Source: Saccharothrix algeriensis (GTDB taxonomy: Bacteria > Actinomycetota > Actinomycetes > Mycobacteriales > Pseudonocardiaceae). From it: 64,000 bases of DNA. Where the stretch lies: positions 4,746,001 to 4,810,000 of the forward strand of contig NZ_JAFBCL010000001.1 of the NCBI RefSeq assembly GCF_016907655.1. Reading direction: 5' to 3'. Shown in pieces: positions 27,335-35,406 of the stretch (its first letter is position 1; each line of letters starts with the position of its first letter). The translations under genes were made by a program, and so were the position numbers. The notes beneath the pieces are model-generated. The model saw nothing but the letters and a program-made list of their open reading frames with translations. It was not told the origin of the DNA and did no database searches.

Positions 27335-27500
27335 CCACGCCCGCAGGTTGGCGTGGCTGCGGGCCTTCACGCCGGCCTGGCGTGCCTGCGGGCTTTCACA
27401 CCGGTCGGGTGTGGCTGCCGGCTTCACGCCGGCCTGGCGTGGCTGCGAGCTTCCACACCGGCCTGGCGTGGCTGCGAGCTTCCACGCGGGTCGGGCGTGG
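27335..27500. repeat. Array of six small hairpins, about 29-bp period
   Basis: Stem-loops recur at 27335-27356, 27368-27384, 27397-27413, 27425-27441, 27453-27471 and 27482-27500. Stems read CACGCC/GGCGTG in units 1 and 3 but CACACC/GGTGTG in unit 2, a paired change that keeps the stem. Loops are mostly GGCCT or GGTCG, and the linkers all resemble GCTGCGGGCTT. One unit (27453) carries a mismatch. No credible gene runs through it. Confidence 0.8.
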
Positions 27501-27667
27501 TTGCGGGCACTCCACTGTGGGGCCTCGGCCCTGAGGACGGTCGCCGGCTCATCCGGCGACGGTCGCTTGTGGGTGGTCGGCCCTTGCGGCGGGTGGGCGA
27601 TCGGTCCGATGACGGGTCGATCCTGGAGTGGCGGCCGAGCCGTGGGTGAGTGGCCGGTGCCCGCCGC

Positions 27668-27782
27668 GCTGCTGCCCGGGGTTGCCGCCCCCTGGGATTG
27701 CTGCCCTTGGGGTTGCCGCCCCAGGGGCACTGCTCCAGAGGTTGTTGTCCGGGCTTGCCGCCCCAGGGTTGCTGCTCTGGGG
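27668..27782. repeat. Degenerate 15-bp tandem array, about eight units
   Basis: Units of 13-16 bases follow each other, for example TTGCCGCCCCAGGGG, TTGCTGCCCTTGGGG and TTGCTGCTCTGGGG. Each has the plan TTGC-GC-CCC-GGGG and can form a tiny stem. It lies in the 3' flank of the reverse-strand transglutaminase gene. A similar 15-base plan recurs at 50365-50454. Confidence 0.75.
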
Positions 27783-27792
27783 TCGTCCGGTA

Positions 27793-27834
27793 CCGGGCCC
27801 GAGCACCGGTACCGGTACCGGTGCTCGGGCCCGG
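27793..27834 (-). terminator. 42-bp perfect palindrome at the end of the transglutaminase operon
   Basis: Bases 27793-27813 are the exact reverse complement of 27814-27834, with no spacer, and include GGGCCCGAGCACCGGTACC. It begins one base after the stop codon of the reverse-strand gene. As RNA it gives a very stable stem, so a terminator or 3'-end stabiliser is likely; as DNA it could extrude as a cruciform. Confidence 0.75.
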
Positions 27835-27835
27835 G

Positions 27836-30268
27836 TCAGTCGTCGGACTCCGGCGGGGTGTCCGGCTGGAGCACGGACCTCGGCAGGACCTTCGCCCGGA
27901 GCGCGAGGGGCGCGTTGCGGTGCAGGCTGCGGCGCACCTCCGCGAACGCTTGCGGCAGCGCCGGGTCGGTTTCGGTCCGGGTGCTGTACCAGGAGCGCTC
28001 CACCGCGCCCACCACGGCGCGCAGGCCGTCGCGGCCCTGGTCGTCCAGGTTGTGCTCCCGGACCAGGCGCCGCGCCGCCACCCGCACGGTCTCCGTGCGC
28101 GGCACGCGCGTGCCGCGGTCCAGGGACTCGGCGACCAGTTCCTCCCACGCCGCGCCCGCCGCGTCCGGGCCCAGCCCGGCCACCGCCCGCAGGCGCGCCC
28201 GCCGCCGCCCGGCGCGCAGCGCCGCCGGGATCGCCGCGACCAGCACCACCAGCAGCGGCACCGCCAGCCACCACGACAGCAGCGCCACGGCCAGCGTCGT
28301 CGCCACCAGCCACGCCACCACGGCCGCGCCCGCCAGCACCGGCAGCAGCCGGGGCGCCCGGGGTCGCCGGCCGCCGCCCCGCCCGCGCCGCAGCAGGAGC
28401 AGCAGCGCCGTCAGCAGCACGCCCAAGCCGGCCGAGGCGCCCAGCGCCACCAGGTGCCACGCCGGGGTCGGCTCGTCGACCTGGACCTGGCCGTCCTGGC
28501 CTGCGGCGTCCGGCGCGGCGGAGGTCGGGCCCGCGGTGGTCGTGGTCGTCGTCGTGGTGGTGGTCGTGGTCGTGCCGGTGCTGTCGGTCTCCTCGCCGTC
28601 CGGGTTCCGGCCCGCGATGTACGGCGGGACGACGCCGCGCCCGTCCGACAGCGGCGTCGGGTCGAAGACCATCCAGCCGTGGCCGGGGAAGAAGATCTCC
28701 ACCCAGGCGTGCGCGTCCTGCGTCGTGATGGTCTGGTGGTCGCCGGTCGGGAAGCCCGCCGTGAAGCCCATCGCCACGCGGGACGGCAGGCCGACCGAGC
28801 GCGCCATGATGGCCATCGCCGACGCGTACTGCTCGCAGAAGCCCTTCTTGCCCGTGAACAGGAAGTCGCGCAGGGCGTCGCTGGTCTGCGGGCCGCTGGT
28901 CTCCGTCGTGTACTTGAAGCCCTGCGTGCCGTCGGTGAAGAACCGGTGCAGCGCGGAAGCCTTGTCGAACGCGTTGCCCTGACCGCTGGTGATCGACCGC
29001 GCCAGGTTCGTGACCTCGATGCCGACGCCGGGCGCCTCCAGGTACGCGCCCTCGACGTCCACCACGCCCGACGCCCGGCGCAGCGCGTCCGCCCCCGGCG
29101 TCTTGAGCACCGTCCGGAGCTTGTACGCGCCGGCCTGCCGGGCCCGGACGCTGTAGACCATGCCCCGCACCGGGTCGTAGCGCCAGTTCTCGTCGACGTC
29201 CTCGATCCGGCGCGGCCTGCCGTACACCGGCAGCCAGTTGTCCATCCAGCTCACCGGCTCGACGGTCACCTCGACGGCGTCGCCGTCGCCCGGGTCGCCG
29301 GGCTGCGCGGGCAGGTCGCCGTTCGCGCTCACGCCCGGCGGCAGGTCCTCGCCGATGCGCCACCCCTGGTCCGGCACGTACTCGCGCAGCGTCATCGCCC
29401 GCAGGTACGCCGACTCGGGCAGGCCGCGCACCCGGAACAGCTCGCGGGTCGAGCCCTGGTCGAGCATCCCGCGCAGCTCGGTCATCGGGTCCAGGCCCAG
29501 CCGGTCCGCGCCGCCGCCCACCGCGTCACCGGTGCCGGGCAGCCGCCCGACGGTGCCCACGAGGGTCAGGCTCGCGCCCGCGAGCAGCGCGACGACCACC
29601 GCCAGGCTCGCGACGGCCGTCGCCGCCGGGCCCGAGCCGCCGCCACCGCGGCGCGGCAGCCGGCCGCGCCAGGACTGCTGCCGGTGCTGCCCGTCGATCG
29701 CCAGCAGCAGCGCGAACGCGCCCGCGCCGAGCACGAACGTCCACAGCGGCAGCATCTCGTCGGCCAGCGACGCGGGCACCGCGAACACGCACAGCAGCAC
29801 CAGCCCGGACGCGGCGGGCGCCGCCGCGCCGACCGCGAGCAGGTCGACCAGGACCGCGACCAGGCCGATCGCCAGCATCACCAGGCACCGCATGGCGTCG
29901 CTGTCCGCGACCGGCGGCACACCGACCTGGATCTCGGCGATCGCGTCGCCCAGGACCGCCAGCAGGTCGCCCAGCGACTCCGGGCCGGGCAGGACCAGCA
30001 GCACCCCGCTGCGGGTGAAGATCGTCACCAGCAGGCACAGCAGCGCGAACACCTGCACGAGCGCCACCAGCGGCGTGGGCAGCCGGGTCGCGCGCAGCAG
30101 CACGCCCGTGCCCGTCACCACGATGATCGCCACGGCCAGGTTCACCAGCCACGCCGCGCCGTCGATGACGCTGGACAGCGCCGTCGACGCGCACAGCGTC
30201 GCCAGGCCCGCCACGGCCGGCGTCGCGCCGACCACCCAGTTGCCGCCGCCGGCGGACCGGTCGCTCAT
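27836..30268 (-). CDS. TgpA-type transglutaminase-like membrane protein
   Basis: An 810-residue protein. About six or seven helices fill residues 1-215. A large extracytoplasmic part with a transglutaminase core follows: the cysteine is in KKGFCEQYASAMAIMARSVGLPSRV, the histidine in DAHAWVEIFFPGHGW, then VFDPTPLSDGRG. A Thr-rich linker (TGTTTTTTTTTTTT type), two more helices and a cytoplasmic DUF4129-like tail follow. The family is bacterial TgpA; its substrate is unknown, possibly an envelope protein. It forms a three-gene unit with DUF58 and MoxR proteins, an arrangement widely conserved in bacteria. Confidence 0.88.
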   Translation of the reverse strand: MSDRSAGGGNWVVGATPAVAGLATLCASTALSSVIDGAAWLVNLAVAIIVVTGTGVLLRATRLPTPLVALVQVFALLCLLVTIFTRSGVLLVLPGPESLGDLLAVLGDAIAEIQVGVPPVADSDAMRCLVMLAIGLVAVLVDLLAVGAAAPAASGLVLLCVFAVPASLADEMLPLWTFVLGAGAFALLLAIDGQHRQQSWRGRLPRRGGGGSGPAATAVASLAVVVALLAGASLTLVGTVGRLPGTGDAVGGGADRLGLDPMTELRGMLDQGSTRELFRVRGLPESAYLRAMTLREYVPDQGWRIGEDLPPGVSANGDLPAQPGDPGDGDAVEVTVEPVSWMDNWLPVYGRPRRIEDVDENWRYDPVRGMVYSVRARQAGAYKLRTVLKTPGADALRRASGVVDVEGAYLEAPGVGIEVTNLARSITSGQGNAFDKASALHRFFTDGTQGFKYTTETSGPQTSDALRDFLFTGKKGFCEQYASAMAIMARSVGLPSRVAMGFTAGFPTGDHQTITTQDAHAWVEIFFPGHGWMVFDPTPLSDGRGVVPPYIAGRNPDGEETDSTGTTTTTTTTTTTTTAGPTSAAPDAAGQDGQVQVDEPTPAWHLVALGASAGLGVLLTALLLLLRRGRGGGRRPRAPRLLPVLAGAAVVAWLVATTLAVALLSWWLAVPLLVVLVAAIPAALRAGRRRARLRAVAGLGPDAAGAAWEELVAESLDRGTRVPRTETVRVAARRLVREHNLDDQGRDGLRAVVGAVERSWYSTRTETDPALPQAFAEVRRSLHRNAPLALRAKVLPRSVLQPDTPPESDD

Positions 30269-30324
30269 GCCGCCACCTCCGCGCGGGGCGCGCGCCCGTC
30301 ACCGGGAGCGGTCGTGCCGGTCAC

Positions 30325-31590
30325 CTAGCCCACCTCCGTGCGCACCACGGGACCGCGGTTGCCCGCGCTGTGGCACAGCTCCTGCCAGACCTGGCCCATC
30401 GGGGTCGCCGGCCGGGCCACCACGGCGCCCCAGCCGGCCGCGTTGAGCAGGCGGCGCGCCTCCTCCGGGTCGGGGGCGGGGTCCTCGGTGGTCGCCGCCC
30501 ACGCCCGCACGTCCACCACCACGGCCAGGCTGCGCATCCCGCGCGGTCGGTTGCGCACCAGCGCGTCGACCGCGGCGGGCGTGCAGGCGCCGAGGATCGC
30601 GATGACCTCCTGGCCCGCACCGGGGTCCAGGCCGACCGCCGGCTCGCGGCGGTGCGAGGGCTGCAGCGCCGCCAGCGCGTCGAGCACCACGCCGTCGCCG
30701 TGCCCGCCGTCGCCCGAACCGCCCGCCAGCACCCGGCCGTCGTCGCCGACCAGCCGCACCTGGTGCCCGAACCGGTGCAGGTGCAGGCACACCGACGCCG
30801 CCAGCGACACCGCCCACTCCAGCGACGAGCCGGGCCCGGCGCCGCGGTGCGCGGTCTGCCGGTGGTCCAGCAGCACGGTCGTGCCGCCGCGCCACGGGCG
30901 CTCCTCGACGCGCACCATCAGCTCGTCGCGCCGGGCCGTCGACCGCCAGTGCACCTTCCGCAGGTCGTCGCCGTGCCGGTACGGCCGCACCACGGCGTCG
31001 TCCTCGCCCTGCCCGGCCCGCAGCCGGATCGAGCCGTCGTCGCCCGCGCCCATGCCCGAGCCGCCGGGCAGGCCCACGAGGCCCACCACGCGCGGCACCA
31101 CCACGAGCCGGGAGCGGCCCGCCAGCTCGCGGTCGAACTCGGCCAGCCCGAACGGGTCGGTGACCCGCGCCAGCAGCGGACCCACCTGCTGGACGCCGCG
31201 CATCACCGGCTTGAGCGGGTAGCGCAGGGCGGTGACCGCGTTGCGCGGCAGCCGCTCCACCACGAACCGGGGCCGCGAGCCGAGCGCGTAGGGCACGGCG
31301 TCCTCCAGCAGCAGGCCGCCGGTGGGCAGCCGGCCGGTGGACCGCAGCTCCACCCGCACTTCGGCCGCCGAGCCCACCTGGACGCGGCCGGGGAACAGGA
31401 ACCGAGCCGCGTGCAGGCCCACCCGCGCCCGCTGCGCCAGCCAGGCCGCCAGCAGCGGCAGCGCCACCACGAACGCCGCCACGCGCAGCAGGTCGCGCTC
31501 GTTGAGCACGACCGCGCACAGCCCGGCGGCGAACCCCGCGGCGAGGAGGCATCGGCCCCGGGTGGTCAGCCCGGACAGCGCCGCCCGCAC
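30325..31590 (-). CDS. DUF58 protein
   Basis: A 421-residue protein with two N-terminal membrane helices (about 12-55), a beta-rich segment, and the DUF58 core VRPYRHGDDLRKVHWRSTARRDELMVRVEERPW near residues 205-240. A von Willebrand A-like region follows (TVLLDHRQT). DUF58 proteins accompany MoxR ATPases and transglutaminases and are thought to take part in MoxR-assisted assembly at the membrane. The GTG start is one base from the moxR stop. Confidence 0.88.
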   Translation of the reverse strand: MRAALSGLTTRGRCLLAAGFAAGLCAVVLNERDLLRVAAFVVALPLLAAWLAQRARVGLHAARFLFPGRVQVGSAAEVRVELRSTGRLPTGGLLLEDAVPYALGSRPRFVVERLPRNAVTALRYPLKPVMRGVQQVGPLLARVTDPFGLAEFDRELAGRSRLVVVPRVVGLVGLPGGSGMGAGDDGSIRLRAGQGEDDAVVRPYRHGDDLRKVHWRSTARRDELMVRVEERPWRGGTTVLLDHRQTAHRGAGPGSSLEWAVSLAASVCLHLHRFGHQVRLVGDDGRVLAGGSGDGGHGDGVVLDALAALQPSHRREPAVGLDPGAGQEVIAILGACTPAAVDALVRNRPRGMRSLAVVVDVRAWAATTEDPAPDPEEARRLLNAAGWGAVVARPATPMGQVWQELCHSAGNRGPVVRTEVG

Positions 31591-31591
31591 G

Positions 31592-32686
31592 TCAGCGGTG
31601 GGGGTTGGCGTTGTGCAGGAACTGGCCGGTCGGGTCGAGCGCGGCCTGCGGCACGGGCACCCGCTGGAGCAGGTTGCGCACCAGGTCCGCGGACGACCGG
31701 CGGGCGGCCTGCGCCTCGGCGGTCAGCACCAGCCGGTGCGCCAGCACGGGCACGGCCACCGCGTGGATGTCGTCGGGCACCACGAAGTCGCGCCCGGCCA
31801 GCGCCGCCTGCGCCCGCGCCGACCGCACCAGCTGCAGGGTCGACCGCGGCGACGCGCCCAGCCGCAGCTCCGGCAGCCGCCGCGTGGCGCCCACCAGCTC
31901 GACCGCGTACCGGCGGATCTCCGGCGACAGGTGCACCCGCCGCACCGCGTGCACCAGCTTGAGCACCTGGTCGGCGTCGGACACCGGGCGCAGCTGGGAC
32001 AGCGGGTCGTTGCCCGCGTGCTCGTCCACCATGGCCAGCTCGGCCTGCGGGTCGGGGTAGCCGATGGAGACGCGCGCGGTGAACCGGTCCCGCTGCGCCT
32101 CGGGCAGGGCGTAGGTGCCCTCCATCTCGATCGGGTTCTGGGTGGCGATCACCATGAACGGCGCGGCCAGCGGGTAGGTGTTCCCGTCGACCGTGACCTG
32201 GTGCTCCTCCATGCACTCCAGCAGCGCCGACTGCGTCTTGGGCGACGCGCGGTTGATCTCGTCGCCCACCACGATGTTCGCGAACACCGGGCCGGGGCGG
32301 AACTCGAAGTCGTTGTCCTGCCGGTTGTAGATCGACACACCGGTGATGTCGCTGGGCAGCAGGTCGGGGGTGAACTGGATGCGGCTGACCGGGCAGTCGA
32401 TGGACCGGGCCAGCGCCTTGGCCAGCGAGGTCTTGCCGACGCCCGGCACGTCCTCCACCAGCAGGTGCCCCTCGGCCAGCAGCGTCACCAGGGCGATGCG
32501 CACCACGTCGGGCTTGCCGACGATGACCTTCTCCACGTTGGCCGCGATGCGCCCCACGACGGCGTGCAGCTCGGCGAGCACCTCGTCGGTCCGGCCGTGC
32601 GCGTGGGCCGCGTTGGCGGCGTGGTTGAGCCCACCGCCCCCGTAGGCGTGCTCGGGCGGCGCGGCTGGCTGGGTACTCGGAGTCAC
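31592..32686 (-). CDS. MoxR-family AAA+ ATPase
   Basis: A 364-residue ATPase with Walker A EDVPGVGKTSLAKALA, Walker B IVVGDEINRASPKTQSALLECMEE, sensor MVIATQNPIEMEGTYALPEAQRDRF and a C-terminal lid. The GTG at 32686 is chosen because AGGAGG lies four bases upstream; the frame also opens at 32710. MoxR proteins act as chaperones that activate partner proteins. This is the first gene of the reverse-strand operon and is divergent from mraZ. Confidence 0.92.
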   Translation of the reverse strand: MTPSTQPAAPPEHAYGGGGLNHAANAAHAHGRTDEVLAELHAVVGRIAANVEKVIVGKPDVVRIALVTLLAEGHLLVEDVPGVGKTSLAKALARSIDCPVSRIQFTPDLLPSDITGVSIYNRQDNDFEFRPGPVFANIVVGDEINRASPKTQSALLECMEEHQVTVDGNTYPLAAPFMVIATQNPIEMEGTYALPEAQRDRFTARVSIGYPDPQAELAMVDEHAGNDPLSQLRPVSDADQVLKLVHAVRRVHLSPEIRRYAVELVGATRRLPELRLGASPRSTLQLVRSARAQAALAGRDFVVPDDIHAVAVPVLAHRLVLTAEAQAARRSSADLVRNLLQRVPVPQAALDPTGQFLHNANPHR

Positions 32687-33043
32687 TCGACCTCCTGAAG
32701 AGGGACCCACCCGCGACCGGTTCGCGGAGGCGGTGAGCGTTTCACGCAGTGTGTCAAACCACGGCTAAGCGCCCTACACCGATCGGGAGGTTTCCCGGTG
32801 GCGGAACTCCCGGGGCCCGTCCGCGGGGGCCGGTCCACCCGGCCCTGCCACGATCCCCCACCTGTGCCGCCGGTGGGCCGGTTTTGTCCGTTTTCGTTGG
32901 TCCGTTCGAGTGGCTTTCGGGCCCGGATCGCTCACCCGCGGAGGTGGAGCCGGCGCGCGTCCCCCACCTCCCCGTACCTCGACGATCTTCGCTCTACCTG
33001 GGCAAACGTCCGGCGGGGCAGGGCGCGAGCGCCGGTTTCCGCG
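32687..33043. other. Divergent intergenic region between moxR and mraZ
   Basis: No gene is supported in about 360 bases. It should contain the promoter of the reverse-strand moxR operon and distal upstream sequence of the mraZ promoter. I see no strong hairpin or repeat. Confidence 0.6.
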
Positions 33044-33095
33044 TTGACTGTGGTGAAAAGTGGGGTACTGTGGCGGCCGGTGGGGCAGACGGGGG
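33044..33095 (+). promoter_or_regulatory. mraZ promoter overlapped by MraZ boxes
   Basis: TTGACT (33044-33049) and TACTGT (33066-33071) are 16 bases apart and look like a housekeeping promoter. Over the -10 and the start site lie 10-base-spaced repeats: TGGGG at 33061, TGGCG at 33071, TGGGG at 33081 and GGGGG at 33091. Such TGGGN repeats with 10-base spacing are the known MraZ operator, so the cluster is probably repressed by its own first product. Confidence 0.8.
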
Positions 33096-33137
33096 CCCCA
33101 CTGCCGGTTCCGCTCCGGCGGCGGGAGGTGGGTTGCC

Positions 33138-33569
33138 GTGTTCCTGGGCACGCACCACCCGAAGCTGGACGACAAGGGCCGGCTGACGCTGCCTGCGAAG
33201 TTCCGGGACGCGCTAGCGGGGGGTCTCATGGTCACCAAGGGCCAGGACCACTGCCTCTACGTGTTCCCCCGGGGCGAGTTCGAGCAGATGGCGCGCAAGG
33301 TCGCGGAGGCGCCGTTCACCAACGAAGCGGTCCGCGCCTACCAGCGCTACCTGTTCGCGGGAACCGACGAGCAGCGGCCGGACGGCCAGGGCCGGGTGTC
33401 CATCGCACCGGAGCTGCGCCGGTACGCGGGGTTGACCAAGGAGTGCGTGGTCATCGGCGCGATCAACCGGTTGGAGATCTGGGACGCGCAGGCGTGGCAG
33501 CGCTACCTGGAAGAGCACGAGGACAGCTACGCCGAGGCTCGCGAGGAGGTGCTTCCGGGCGTCTTCTGA
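33138..33569 (+). CDS. mraZ: Division/cell-wall cluster regulator MraZ
   Basis: A 143-residue protein with two tandem SpoVT/AbrB-like halves: [23 protein letters not shown] near the start and [20 protein letters not shown] near residue 80. MraZ rings bind the boxes upstream of mraZ. GGGAGG lies 11-12 bases before the GTG start at 33138. First gene of the dcw cluster. Confidence 0.95.
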   Translation: MFLGTHHPKLDDKGRLTLPAKFRDALAGGLMVTKGQDHCLYVFPRGEFEQMARKVAEAPFTNEAVRAYQRYLFAGTDEQRPDGQGRVSIAPELRRYAGLTKECVVIGAINRLEIWDAQAWQRYLEEHEDSYAEAREEVLPGVF

Positions 33570-33735
33570 CAGGGGGCTTCGCAGATCGTTCGAGGTTTCG
33601 GGTGCCGTGAGGCCTCGGTCCGCTCGGCTTTCGGCCCTGGCGCACCTTCCCCGGCGCCAGGTCCGACGGGCGGGCGGGGACCTGACGACACCCGAATCGC
33701 TGTTCCGGCCGGGGGGTTGCTTGGGAGGGGACGTC

Positions 33736-34677
33736 GTGGAGCAGGCGCGGCACGTGCCGGTGATGCTCGACCGCGTCCTCGAACTGCTCGCCCCCGCGCT
33801 GGCCGACCGGGACGCGGTGTTCGTGGACTGCACGCTGGGCCTGGGCGGTCACTCGGAGGCGGTGCTGCGGGCGTTCCCGCGGGTGCGGCTGATCGGGCTG
33901 GACCGCGACCCGCAGGCCATCGAGCTGTCCCGGCGGCGGCTCGCGCCGTTCGAGGGCCGCGTGCGGTTCGTGCAGACCACCTACGACCGGATCGCGGACG
34001 CGGTCGACGGCCCGGTGGACGGCGTCCTGATGGACCTGGGCGTCTCCTCGCTGCAGCTGGACGCCCGGGAGCGCGGCTTCGCCTACTCCCGCGACTCGCC
34101 GCTGGACATGCGGATGAGCGCGGGCGCGGGCAGCACGGCCGCGGACGTGCTCAACGGCTACCCGGTGGACGACCTGGCCCGCGTCCTGCGCGACTACGGC
34201 GAGGAGCGGTTCGCCCGCAAGATCGCCGCGGCGGTGGCGCGGGAGCGCGACCGCGAGCCGTTCACCACCAGCGGGCGGCTCGTGGAGCTGCTCTACGACG
34301 TGGTGCCCGCCGCGACCAGGCGGACCGGCGGCCACCCGGCGAAGCGGACGTTCCAGGCGCTGCGGATCGAGGTCAACGGCGAGCTGGAGTCGCTGCGGCT
34401 GGCGCTGCCCGCCGCGCTGTCCGCGCTGGCGGTCGGCGGCCGGATCGTCGTGGAGTCCTACCAGTCCCTGGAGGACCGGTTGGTCAAGCGGGCGCTGGCC
34501 GACGGCGCCGCCTCGCGCACGCCGCAGGACCTGCCGGTGGAGCTGCCCGGCCACGGCCCCGAGCTGCGGCTCGTGACGCGGGGCGCCGAGGTGGCCGACG
34601 AGCGCGAGGTCGAGGACAACCCCAGGGCCGCGTCGGTGCGGCTGCGGGCGGCGGAACGCATCCGGGAGGCCACGTGA
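33736..34677 (+). CDS. rsmH: 16S rRNA (cytosine-1402-N4) methyltransferase
   Basis: A 313-residue methyltransferase (MraW) with [13 protein letters not shown], the SAM motif [34 protein letters not shown] and the C-terminal [18 protein letters not shown] and [17 protein letters not shown]. It methylates the decoding centre of 16S rRNA. The GTG at 33736 is preferred: GGGAGGGG sits five bases upstream and the conserved start EQARHVPVM follows, although the frame is open from 33607. Its stop overlaps ftsL. Confidence 0.95.
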   Translation: MEQARHVPVMLDRVLELLAPALADRDAVFVDCTLGLGGHSEAVLRAFPRVRLIGLDRDPQAIELSRRRLAPFEGRVRFVQTTYDRIADAVDGPVDGVLMDLGVSSLQLDARERGFAYSRDSPLDMRMSAGAGSTAADVLNGYPVDDLARVLRDYGEERFARKIAAAVARERDREPFTTSGRLVELLYDVVPAATRRTGGHPAKRTFQALRIEVNGELESLRLALPAALSALAVGGRIVVESYQSLEDRLVKRALADGAASRTPQDLPVELPGHGPELRLVTRGAEVADEREVEDNPRAASVRLRAAERIREAT

Positions 34678-35357
34678 GCGCACCGGCACGGGCGAACGGC
34701 GCGCCGTCGTCCGCGGCGAAGCCCCGCGAGCGAGCGTTGAAGTCGGTGCCGCCGCGGGCCCGTTCGGCGGCGGCGGACCGGGCCTACGCGCGCCGGGCGC
34801 AGCGCACCCGCGCGTCGCGCGGCCCGGCGGTGACCCGGCGGCAGGCGGTCGCGCCGCGCGCGCCGTTCGTGGTCATGGTGATGGTCGTGCTCGGCGTGGG
34901 CATCGCCGCGATCATGTGGCTGTCGACGCAGGCGACCGCCGACTCCTACCGGCTCAAGGACGCGCAGGCCGAGCAGACGCGGCTGGCGCGGCAGGTGGAG
35001 CAGCTGCACCAGGAGGTGGCGCTGGCCGAGTCGCCGCTGGAGCTCGCGGAGGCGGCGGCCAGGCTCGGCATGGTGCCGGCGGGCGACCCGGCGCGGCTGC
35101 GGCAGCTGCCCGACGGGTCGGTGGAGCTGCACGGCAAGCCCACCGAGGCCAAGGCGCCGGAACCGCCGCCGACGCCCCAGACCCAGACGCAGACCCAGAC
35201 CCCGCCGCCCGACGCGAACGCGCAGCAGCAGGCCGGCCAGAGCGGTCAGCAGGCCGGTCAGGAGGGCCGGCCGGCCGGGCAGAGCGGTCAGCAGGCGGGT
35301 GGGCAGCAGGCCGGCGGCACGCCGCCCGCGCAGGGCGAGCAGCCGCCCGGGCCGTGA
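34674..35357 (+). CDS. ftsL: Cell division protein FtsL
   Basis: A 227-residue bitopic protein. A basic cytoplasmic part (1-62) is followed by one membrane segment (about 63-83, [20 protein letters not shown]) and a coiled coil with heptad leucines ([31 protein letters not shown]). The short [12 protein letters not shown] motif is common in actinobacterial FtsL. The tail beyond residue 160 is a Pro/Gln/Gly-rich string with QTQT and GQSGQQAG repeats, clearly longer than usual. FtsL links FtsI/FtsW to the FtsQ side of the divisome. GTGA overlap with rsmH. Confidence 0.87.
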   Translation: MSAPARANGAPSSAAKPRERALKSVPPRARSAAADRAYARRAQRTRASRGPAVTRRQAVAPRAPFVVMVMVVLGVGIAAIMWLSTQATADSYRLKDAQAEQTRLARQVEQLHQEVALAESPLELAEAAARLGMVPAGDPARLRQLPDGSVELHGKPTEAKAPEPPPTPQTQTQTQTPPPDANAQQQAGQSGQQAGQEGRPAGQSGQQAGGQQAGGTPPAQGEQPPGP

Positions 35358-35406
35358 CCGGGCGTCCGGTGGTGGATCGTGGCGAAGCGGTGACTGGAGG
35401 TTGGTG

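Noticed and set aside
27335-27500. CRISPR-like regular spacing
   Set aside because: The segments between stems are nearly identical rather than unique, units are degenerate and no cas genes are present.
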